Of a DNA stretch of 64,000 bases, positions 43,751 to 49,837 are shown piece by piece (position 1 is the stretch's first letter; each line of letters starts with the position of its first letter). The DNA comes from Firm-04 sp045596625 (GTDB taxonomy: Bacteria; Bacillota; Clostridia; Oscillospirales; Ruminococcaceae): the NCBI GenBank assembly GCA_045596625.1, contig JAZOCU010000084.1, forward strand, positions 1 through 64,000. The letters are read 5' to 3'. Made by a program: the position numbers and the translations under genes. The notes under the pieces were generated by a model, which ran no database searches, was not told where the DNA came from, and saw only the letters and a list, made by a program, of their open reading frames with translations.

Positions 43751-43972
43751 ATGTTTCGTAGGCTGGATCTGCATGGATGTACCGTAGCTGAAGCAAAAAA
43801 GCTGCTGGATCGTGAGCTGGCAGCTGCCCCGAAAGACTGTGAGCTGACTGTGATCCATGGCTTTCACGGCGGTACGGTGTTGCAGAATTTTGTGCGAAGC
43901 TATAAGCACAAGCGGATACAGCGCAAAATCTTGTCGCTCAATGGCGGAGAGACCATTTTGCTGTTGAATTGA
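43751..43972 (+). CDS. Small Smr-domain protein
   Basis: 73 residues, essentially one Smr domain: RLDLHGCTVAEAKKLLDREL, ELTVIHGFHGG and FVRSYKHKRIQRKILSLNGGETIL. The LDxHG and HG-x-G signatures are present. Smr domains cut branched DNA or RNA in MutS2 proteins. Two bases after dapB and last in the operon. Function of free-standing Smr proteins is not established. Confidence 0.85.
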   Translation: MFRRLDLHGCTVAEAKKLLDRELAAAPKDCELTVIHGFHGGTVLQNFVRSYKHKRIQRKILSLNGGETILLLN

Positions 43973-43984
43973 TCTGCAGGAGAC

Positions 43985-44013
43985 TTGACAGTTTTGCAAA
44001 AATGTGATATAAT
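43985..44013 (+). promoter_or_regulatory. Promoter of tRNA-Pro
   Basis: Consensus promoter: TTGACA (43985-43990), 17 bp, TATAAT (44008-44013). Confidence 0.9.
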
Positions 44014-44082
44014 CAATGAAGGTGTTCCGCTATGGAATGCCTTCATTGTACTGTAAGCGTTTAGGCAGTATCAGCAATGAAA

Positions 44083-44158
44083 CGGGGTGTGGCGCAGTTG
44101 GTAGCGCGCGACATTTGGGATGTTGAGGCCGCAGGTTCGAACCCTGTCACTCCGACCA
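44083..44158 (+). tRNA. tRNA-Pro (UGG)
   Basis: Cloverleaf: acceptor CGGGGTG with CACTCCG, D-arm GCGC...GCGC, anticodon loop TTTGGGA with anticodon TGG, T-loop TTCGAAC, discriminator A and encoded CCA. Confidence 0.95.
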
Positions 44159-44166
44159 ATGACAAC

Positions 44167-44211
44167 AAAAGCTGCACAGTCTCACAAAGAAAGAGACTGT
44201 GCAGCTTTTTG
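44167..44211. terminator. Bidirectional terminator between tRNA-Pro and the phage tail cassette
   Basis: Perfect 17-bp stem AAAAGCTGCACAGTCTC with complement, 9-base loop, T5 tract on the plus strand. Confidence 0.92.
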
Positions 44212-44222
44212 TATCCGGCAGA

Positions 44223-44450
44223 TCATTTATCGGTATGCAGCAGGCGCAGCGCAGTGACTTCATTCTGAAGCTCACGGATCTGCTCCTGCATCACGGGAAT
44301 GAGCCGACCGAAGCTGTTGTGCTCATCGACCTTTTTTTCGAGCTGTGCAATACGATAGCTGGTCAGCTTCGAGGAAACCAGAATGCCGCCCAGACTGCCG
44401 CAGATGGTACCGATGAGGGAAATGAACGCTACAAGAACCGTGTCACTCAT
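44223..44450 (-). CDS. XhlA/holin-associated small membrane protein
   Basis: 75 residues, start at 44450 overlapping the tail-fibre stop by 8 bases. One N-terminal membrane helix (VLVAFISLIGTICGSLGGILV) then an extended coiled coil (IAQLEKKVDEHNSFGRLIPVMQEQIRELQNEV). This is the design of XhlA-like proteins next to phage holins. The holin-lysozyme pair itself is 34 kb away. Confidence 0.78.
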   Translation of the reverse strand: MSDTVLVAFISLIGTICGSLGGILVSSKLTSYRIAQLEKKVDEHNSFGRLIPVMQEQIRELQNEVTALRLLHTDK

Positions 44451-45114
44451 GGAGCATCGCTTCTTCAGGATCATAAACAATGATGACGGCAGCAGGCGCT
44501 GTGGGACAGTGCAAAGCGGTTTCCTCCTCCTCCACAGATGCCTGTGTGTCATCAAGACTTGCGGCAGCCGCACCGTTTACCAGTGCCTCCAGTGCAGCGA
44601 TCCGAGCATCCAGACTGGGGGCATAGGGCTGATAGCTGTTATCTTGGATTTCGCTGTCACGCAGCATAGGGAAAAACGTGAGATCTACGGTTTGTCCGGC
44701 AGCGATTTTGATATATGCAGCTGCATTGCCCGATTGGGTAGCATAAATGGCAACAGCTTTGCTGCTGGTGCAATAGCCGGCCTCATTGTTTGCACCCACA
44801 AGATAGAGCTGATATCGTGTATTGCCGCCGCCATCGGGGCAACCGTTGAGCAGATAACGGCATCCCTTTTTCAATGGGATGGCACTGTTCAGTGTGAGAT
44901 ACGCATCGGCGGAAGCGGTGCCGACTGCGGTCACAGAATGATCGTCATTGATGGTGAAGGTAATGCCGTTGATGGTCTTGCCGGTTGCCTTATTTTCCAG
45001 CAGATTTTTGCTTACTGTGCCGATCGTCGAGCGAAGAATGGCAGAATCGCTGCGCGCATCGGAGAGACTGTTTTTGTTCAGTAATGCGCTGAGCAAAGCA
45101 TCATGGAGACTCAT
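44443..45114 (-). CDS. Phage tail-fibre-like protein
   Basis: About 223 residues (ATG 45114, overlapping the previous stop by 4 bases). Central part: NLLENKATGKTINGITFTIN, SADAYLTLNSAIPLKKGCRYLL and YIKIAAGQTVDLTFFPMLRDSE, then YQPYAPSLDARIAALEALV, a pattern recurrent in receptor-binding or fibre proteins of Clostridial phages. The last 50 residues are acidic with CPTAPAAVIIVYDPEEAMLHE. It should recognise the target surface. Confidence 0.75.
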   Translation of the reverse strand: MSLHDALLSALLNKNSLSDARSDSAILRSTIGTVSKNLLENKATGKTINGITFTINDDHSVTAVGTASADAYLTLNSAIPLKKGCRYLLNGCPDGGGNTRYQLYLVGANNEAGYCTSSKAVAIYATQSGNAAAYIKIAAGQTVDLTFFPMLRDSEIQDNSYQPYAPSLDARIAALEALVNGAAAASLDDTQASVEEEETALHCPTAPAAVIIVYDPEEAMLHE

Positions 45115-45308
45115 TTCCATTCCCCCTTTGTATTCAGCACATAGATATCATGAGTCGCTGCGATCAAGGCAAGGCTCATGGGAGCAAAGCCGTTTTGTGC
45201 AGCATCGGGCAAGTCATCGGCTGAATCGCAGATCAGCTCAGCGCGGAGCAGCGGTCTGCCGTTTTCATCGAAGCCGGCAAGCGCGGTATGAATGGTTTTC
45301 CATGCCAT
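45111..45308 (-). CDS. Small phage tail-cassette protein
   Basis: 65 residues, ATG at 45308 after AAAGGAGG. Sequence such as NGRPLLRAELICDSADDLPDAAQ and IYVLNTKGEWK is seen in small fibre-associated proteins of prophages (a short domain ending in a strand with GEW). First gene of the three-gene tail cassette and behind palindrome copy 3. Function unknown. Confidence 0.7.
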   Translation of the reverse strand: MAWKTIHTALAGFDENGRPLLRAELICDSADDLPDAAQNGFAPMSLALIAATHDIYVLNTKGEWK

Positions 45309-45438
45309 AAGGGTATCCTCCTTTGTATAATGGATGGGATTCTGTTTCCATTTGCACCTGTCATGCCCTCTTGGAACAGGCTGCGTATGTAATGGGTGAG
45401 AGCACGCCCTTACTCTCTATATACAGCGAAAAAAAGAA

Positions 45439-45466
45439 AAAACTTGTACGTCAGCGTACAAGTTTT
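45439..45466. promoter_or_regulatory. Shared 28-bp palindrome, copy 3 (tail-fibre cassette)
   Basis: Arms AAAACTTGTACG and CGTACAAGTTTT around TCAG, extendable to 13-bp arms with one more A/T pair. It is centred about 144 bp before the first cassette start. Ten bases downstream on the minus strand lies CGCTGTATAT, a possible extended -10. The rest of the 45309-45607 gap has no gene. Confidence 0.8.
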
Positions 45467-45560
45467 TCTGAATCTTCACAAAAAATTTACAATCAAGCTG
45501 TTGGATGTTAAATGAAGCGAAGCAGTTTCGTACAGCCAACCGAAGCAAAAACAAGCCGTA

Positions 45561-45587
45561 TCGCAGTAAGCGATACGGCATTGCAAT
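45561..45587 (-). terminator. Terminator after the PAP2 gene
   Basis: 10-bp stem GCCGTATCGC with its complement, 5-base loop; on the minus strand it is followed by TTGTTTTTG. Confidence 0.75.
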
Positions 45588-45607
45588 ACAGAAATGATGC
45601 AGTGTGT

Positions 45608-46150
45608 TTAGTCAGCAGAACGAATGCGCGGATGCTTTTTCAGTATCGCTTCCACGATCCATCTGCCGATCCATGCATACAAGACACCGAAGCAGATGCC
45701 TGCCAGAACATCGGTGGGATAATGTACGAAGAGATATAATCTGGAGAATGCGATAAGGGAAGCGAAGATCAGCGCAGCGATACCATATCGCTTATGCATA
45801 AAAAAGATCACTGTAGCGGCAGCAAAGGATGCCTGAGTATGTCCCGATGGGAATGCATAATCATGGGGCTTTTCCACAAGAAGCTGGATTCCCGTCTGGA
45901 TATCATAGGGTCGGATCCGTGCAATGAGGGGCTTCATCAGCATATTGCCGAGCAGCAAGCAAAGCACCAGTGCGATCGCAGACATACAGGCATATTTTCT
46001 GGTTCTTTTGGGAATCAGACCGATTACGGTCAAAGCGATCCAAAACCATCCGCCATCGCCGAAAAAGGTGATAATGGGCATAAGCGTATCCAAAAAGCTG
46101 CAGCGCAGATGTTCCTGTATGGCATTGAGTATTGTAAATTCCCATCCCAT
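45608..46150 (-). CDS. PAP2 family membrane phosphatase
   Basis: 180 residues from ATG 46150 (AAAGGCGG 7 bases upstream), multi-pass membrane. The three PAP2 motifs are KPLIARIRP, PSGHTQASFA and SRLYLFVHYPTDV. These enzymes dephosphorylate undecaprenyl pyrophosphate or phosphatidic acid outside the membrane. In this position it is not linked to a recognisable wall operon. Substrate unknown. Confidence 0.92.
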   Translation of the reverse strand: MGWEFTILNAIQEHLRCSFLDTLMPIITFFGDGGWFWIALTVIGLIPKRTRKYACMSAIALVLCLLLGNMLMKPLIARIRPYDIQTGIQLLVEKPHDYAFPSGHTQASFAAATVIFFMHKRYGIAALIFASLIAFSRLYLFVHYPTDVLAGICFGVLYAWIGRWIVEAILKKHPRIRSAD

Positions 46151-46215
46151 AAGCAAGCCGCCTTTCATAGCATGATATCATAATGAAAATATTATATCAT
46201 AATATCGGTTATTTG

Positions 46216-46494
46216 TCAAAGAAAAAAGTGAACCGCTGCCAGCAGCAGTACACCGGGAATTCCCAGCACCAAGGAAATGCCGATCGTGAACAGGGAGAGC
46301 GGCGGAGAAAATCCGATGGCATCACCGAAGCAGTGAGCCAGCAGCAAAGCAGCCAATCCGGTACCGCTGCCCATAAGAAAGGCGCGGAAGGGATGGCGCT
46401 GTCTGCGATATTCCCGCAGCAGAAACAGCAGCATCAGAATTGCCGCTGCCCATAACAAATGATCTGGGGTCAGCAGTGAGATAAGCTTGTCCAT
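46216..46494 (-). CDS. bofA: BofA family sporulation protein
   Basis: 92 residues from ATG 46494 (AGGAGG 11 bases before). Two or three hydrophobic helices and the family-typical end (GLAALLLAHCFGDAIGF, then LFTIGISLVLGIPGVLLLAAV). BofA inhibits SpoIVFB processing of pro-sigmaK in the outer forespore membrane. The match is good but short, and a SpoIVFA/B pair is not visible. Confidence 0.82.
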   Translation of the reverse strand: MDKLISLLTPDHLLWAAAILMLLFLLREYRRQRHPFRAFLMGSGTGLAALLLAHCFGDAIGFSPPLSLFTIGISLVLGIPGVLLLAAVHFFL

Positions 46495-46529
46495 GGATGC
46501 AGAATCCTCCTGTATGGTGAGTATTGATG

Positions 46530-46859
46530 TCAAAGAATGATATAGGCAAGCGCCAGCAGCAGCTTGTGATCAGCGCCTTCTTTGGAGAGCAGCAAAAGCA
46601 AAGCAAGAATCAGCAGGGTATCCCGATCCAATCCGGCAAGGATTCCTTGCAGAGATAGTGCATTGGCGGGATTGTTTTTTTTCTCCGGCTCGGGGGAAGC
46701 TTTCGGACAGGAATGCAAAGCGGGCTCCGGATCCGGAGGGAGATCCATCCTGTGATGAGAGGAAGCAGGAACCGGCGGCTGATGCGATGTTTGCTGCGGA
46801 TGCTGCTGTATGGGATGTCTGACGGGTCTTGGCCCTTGAAAGAAAAACGGATTTGCCAT
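46530..46859 (-). CDS. Pro/His-rich small protein with hydrophobic C-terminus
   Basis: 109 residues: Pro- and His-rich disordered half (HPIQQHPQQTSHQPPVP, DLPPDPEPALHSCP) and a hydrophobic C-terminus (LDRDTLLILALLLLLSKEGADHKLLLALAYIIL). This C-terminal pattern recurs in small Clostridial proteins next to sporulation genes. 35 bp upstream of bofA. Function unknown. Confidence 0.65.
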   Translation of the reverse strand: MANPFFFQGPRPVRHPIQQHPQQTSHQPPVPASSHHRMDLPPDPEPALHSCPKASPEPEKKNNPANALSLQGILAGLDRDTLLILALLLLLSKEGADHKLLLALAYIIL

Positions 46860-46901
46860 ACGAGAGGATACTCCTTTTGGATTGATCGGAAGCGGCAGGC
46901 A

Positions 46902-47294
46902 TTACAATAACCCCGAAAGCTCCGAGAGCATACCTTTTTCTTTCAGCGTGAGATAAGCGGTATACAGTCGCAGCAGCTTCACAGCCCGATCTACCCGTTT
47001 GCAGCGTTCTTCACTGAGATAGGGCTTGAGCGCATAGAGAAACGCTGTGCTTTCGTCTTTTTGCTGCATCACGGACAGAATCTCGCCTAAGAGCAGCAGC
47101 TTTGTGGGATCAAAAGCGAAGTCATCGGTTTCGCCATCGGCTGTTACGGGCATCTGCGGCGGAGCATCCTTTGCAGCGGTATCTGTCGATGCGTTTTCCG
47201 TGGATTGTCCTATCATAGCAGCCAGTTCTGCGAGATTCTGCATACTTTCGGGGTCAGAGAGCAGTGTTTGCAGTGTACCCATCCAATCCTCCAC
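46902..47294 (-). CDS. Hypothetical protein in the bofA cluster
   Basis: 130 residues. N-terminal MGTLQTLLSDPESMQNLAELAAMIG, acidic middle, then a helical C-terminal half (LLLLGEILSVMQQKDESTAFLYALKPYLSEERCKRVDRAVKLLRLYTAYLTL). No signal peptide. Probably cotranscribed with its neighbours; possibly sporulation-related by context only. Confidence 0.65.
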   Translation of the reverse strand: MEDWMGTLQTLLSDPESMQNLAELAAMIGQSTENASTDTAAKDAPPQMPVTADGETDDFAFDPTKLLLLGEILSVMQQKDESTAFLYALKPYLSEERCKRVDRAVKLLRLYTAYLTLKEKGMLSELSGLL

Positions 47295-47329
47295 AAAACT
47301 GCCTCCTCCCCAACAACTGCGAGATCGTA

Positions 47330-47575
47330 TCAGCCTTTCAGCTTTTCATAGAGTGCCCTTGCCTGTTTACTGCTCATCATCTGCTGCAGCAGCTGTGGAT
47401 TCGCCAGAATTTTCTGGAACACAGCAGCCTCCTGCGGCTTCATCTGTGCCAGAGCAGTATCAAATTTTCCTGCCTGTAATTCCTTTCGCAAGGTATCGGC
47501 AGGAACACCCAGCTTCTGACTGACAGCCTGCAGCAGTGCATCCATTTTTTGGGGATTTTTGGGGGTTTGCGGCAT
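47330..47575 (-). CDS. Small helical protein in the bofA cluster
   Basis: 81 residues, predicted all helical (MDALLQAVSQKLGVPADTLRKELQAGKFDTALAQMKPQEAAVFQKILANPQLLQQMMSS). It has a Gln- and Leu-rich repetitive look. Similar small proteins occur beside the 130-residue type in Clostridia. Good AGGAG start site. First gene of the cluster. Function unknown. Confidence 0.65.
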   Translation of the reverse strand: MPQTPKNPQKMDALLQAVSQKLGVPADTLRKELQAGKFDTALAQMKPQEAAVFQKILANPQLLQQMMSSKQARALYEKLKG

Positions 47576-47606
47576 AAGGAACAGCTCCTTTCTTGCATAA
47601 GAACGC

Positions 47607-47635
47607 TTGACGCTTGCTCATATTTATGCTATAAT
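47607..47635 (+). promoter_or_regulatory. Promoter of the phosphodiesterase gene
   Basis: -35 TTGACG (47607-47612), 17 bp, -10 TATAAT (47630-47635). Confidence 0.85.
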
Positions 47636-47670
47636 ATAGCAAATCAGAACGTAGAAAAGAGGGAGATTCT

Positions 47671-48168
47671 ATGCGGATCCTGACGATTTCGGATACACAC
47701 GGAGATCTGCGTGCATTAACGGCAGTATTGCTGCTGCATCCCGAAGCGGAGATCGTCATTCATTGCGGTGACGGCGAGCGGGAGCTGAATACCTTTTTGC
47801 AGGAGCATCGGGAGTATATGGCGCGCTGCTATCATGTAAAGGGCAACTGCGATTTTTGCAGCATCAGTCCCACAGAGCTTACATTGGATCTGCCTTTTGG
47901 ACATCGTCTGATCGCTGTCCATGGACACGAGCATTTATATCACGGTGAAACAGGACTTGTGCGTCTGGCACAGCGGGAATCGGCAGATTTGGTCTTGTTC
48001 GGGCATTTGCATTGCCGTACCGATTTTGTGATGGATGGCGTCCGCATTTTTTCTCCGGGCAGCGCATCCAGACCGAGGGATGGGAAAGCGCCGGCTTATG
48101 GCTTGATTGATCTTCAGTCCGGAGGAATGGTTGTGAATCACGGAGAGGTACCACGCTCTATTGGATAG
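47671..48168 (+). CDS. YfcE/MJ0936-type metallophosphoesterase
   Basis: 165 residues. Calcineurin-like motifs ISDTHGD (metal ligands), HCGDGE, VKGNCD, VHGHEH and LFGHLHCRTD are all present. Proteins of this family hydrolyse phosphodiesters in vitro. Cellular substrate unknown. Single-gene unit with its own promoter and terminator. Confidence 0.93.
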   Translation: MRILTISDTHGDLRALTAVLLLHPEAEIVIHCGDGERELNTFLQEHREYMARCYHVKGNCDFCSISPTELTLDLPFGHRLIAVHGHEHLYHGETGLVRLAQRESADLVLFGHLHCRTDFVMDGVRIFSPGSASRPRDGKAPAYGLIDLQSGGMVVNHGEVPRSIG

Positions 48169-48204
48169 GATATGCGATCGAAAGCAAAAATGTGCGAAAC
48201 AGAA

Positions 48205-48242
48205 AAAAACGACAGTGCACCTTGAGATGCACTGTCGTTTTT
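48205..48242 (+). terminator. Terminator after the phosphodiesterase gene
   Basis: 15-bp stem (AAAAACGACAGTGCA with complement), 8-base loop, T5 tract. Also convergent with mreD. Confidence 0.9.
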
Positions 48243-48277
48243 CTGTATGATATTGGAATAAAAAGGAAGGAGGGATG

Positions 48278-48844
48278 TTACCAGTCACGGCGCACCGCAG
48301 CCGCATCCATAGAACGGACCCTGCCGGTTCGGAGCTTGGCGAGCAACAGAAAGCACAGATATACAGGAATTGCAGCAAGCAGGGTACGATAGGCAGAGGG
48401 CAGCAAAATTGCTGACCAGAGCACAGATCGGTGTTCGGTGCGGAACAAAACCGCCGTAAAGAAATAGGAAGTACCTGCACGCAGAAAGGTACAAACGGCA
48501 GTCATAAACAGATAATGCAGGAAGCTGCGGCGCAGAAGCTGTGAAAACAGCAGCGAAGCCGCTGTGCAGAAACAGACCATAAAAATCGCATTGGCGCATA
48601 AAGCGCTGCCGCAGGCAAGATCGATCAGAATTCCGCTGATCACACCGATGAGCATACAGAAATACAATGATTCCTGCATACAGATGCACATAGCAGCGGG
48701 GATCACCCATAAGCCCTTAACGCCACCGCCCAGCATAGGCACTGCAGAAAGCAGCAGCAGCACGAGGCTCAGTGTTTTTCTGGCGGCATTCATCCATCTC
48801 AGTTTTTTTTCGGCACCGGTACGGCTGGATCGCTTGATTTTCAT
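48278..48844 (-). CDS. mreD: Rod-shape determining protein MreD
   Basis: 188 residues with five or six hydrophobic segments and a Lys/Arg-rich start (KIKRSSRTGAEKK). Features such as VIPAAMCICMQESLYFCMLIGVISGILIDLACGS fit the MreD pattern of helix, tight turn and DxxxG. Its ATG overlaps the mreC stop by 4 bases. Together they form the MreCD part of the elongasome; mreB is not adjacent. Confidence 0.85.
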   Translation of the reverse strand: MKIKRSSRTGAEKKLRWMNAARKTLSLVLLLLSAVPMLGGGVKGLWVIPAAMCICMQESLYFCMLIGVISGILIDLACGSALCANAIFMVCFCTAASLLFSQLLRRSFLHYLFMTAVCTFLRAGTSYFFTAVLFRTEHRSVLWSAILLPSAYRTLLAAIPVYLCFLLLAKLRTGRVRSMDAAAVRRDW

Positions 48845-49701
48845 GGAAGCGACACGCCCTTTCCTTCAAAGTCCAGCAGAACGGTAACGGCTTCCAGCGC
48901 AGAGAAATCCACTGTCGGCTCCAAAACGGCATAGGCTGTGAGTCCGGTTTCTTCCATTGCGGTTTCGGTCACATTGCCAATGGGCAGGCCATAGGGGAAT
49001 AAGCCGGTGGTACCGGCGGTAATCACCAGATCATTCTGCTCAATGGAATGCTGTTCTTCCAGATAGATCATTTTGGTCTGATCCTCAGCTGCATAGCGGA
49101 GAGTACCTTCCACAATACCGGTATCGCCGGTTTGCAGCACCAGAGCACCAACAGAAAGCTCCGGAGAAAGAATGGTAGTGACCACAGCATAATGAGGGCT
49201 GAGCTCCGTGATGACACCCACCAAGCCTTGTGCGCAGATGACGGGAGCATTCAACAGAATGCCATCCTCCTCGCCCAGATTGATCATAAAGCCATCGGAG
49301 AGATCATTGGTCAGGGGGATGAGCACCGTAGCAGGTTCGCTCATGACAAAATCCGTATGCTTCTGCTTGAGCGAGAGCTGTTCCCGCAATGCACCCAGTT
49401 CATTCATGGCTTCCTCATAGCCGATGAGCTGTTGATTGAGCAATGCGATCTGTTCTCTCAGCAGAGCATTTTCCTCACGGTATGCCTTGGCTTGGTAGTA
49501 GGTATCAAGCTTTTCGTTGACTTGCCCGGAGATGCTTGAGGAGAATTTTCTTACCGGATAGGTTACGGTATACAGTATACGGGACAGCACATCGGTATGA
49601 CCGCCTTGCCGGACAGAATACAGCATCACACCGGTGAGCAAAGCGATCACGCAGAGCAACACACGGAATTTGGTACTGCGAAGAAAGTCATTGAAATGCA
49701 T
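48841..49701 (-). CDS. mreC: Rod-shape determining protein MreC
   Basis: 286 residues: N-terminal membrane helix (VLLCVIALLTGVMLYSV), long coiled coil (KLDTYYQAKAYREENALLREQIALLNQQLIGYEEAMNELGALREQL) and beta-rich domain with FMINLGEEDGI, ICAQGLVGVITELSPHYAVV and a TTGLFPYGLPIGNV end. MreC links cytoplasmic MreB to periplasmic-side wall synthesis. AAAGGAG at the start. Operon with mreD. Confidence 0.93.
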   Translation of the reverse strand: MHFNDFLRSTKFRVLLCVIALLTGVMLYSVRQGGHTDVLSRILYTVTYPVRKFSSSISGQVNEKLDTYYQAKAYREENALLREQIALLNQQLIGYEEAMNELGALREQLSLKQKHTDFVMSEPATVLIPLTNDLSDGFMINLGEEDGILLNAPVICAQGLVGVITELSPHYAVVTTILSPELSVGALVLQTGDTGIVEGTLRYAAEDQTKMIYLEEQHSIEQNDLVITAGTTGLFPYGLPIGNVTETAMEETGLTAYAVLEPTVDFSALEAVTVLLDFEGKGVSLP

Positions 49702-49743
49702 GGAATATGGTTGCTCCTTTCAGTAGAATGGGAGTTATCGCAA

Positions 49744-49793
49744 AAAACGTGACACAGGAGCTTTTCCATGGCAGCTGTGTCACGCTTTTTGGC
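49744..49793 (-). terminator. Terminator after the PASTA protein gene
   Basis: CGTGACACAG pairs with CTGTGTCACG; on the minus strand the hairpin ends GTGTCACGTTTTTT. Confidence 0.8.
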
Positions 49794-49837
49794 ATAGCAT
49801 CACATCGGGTCAGATGGGACAATACGATAAGAACAGA

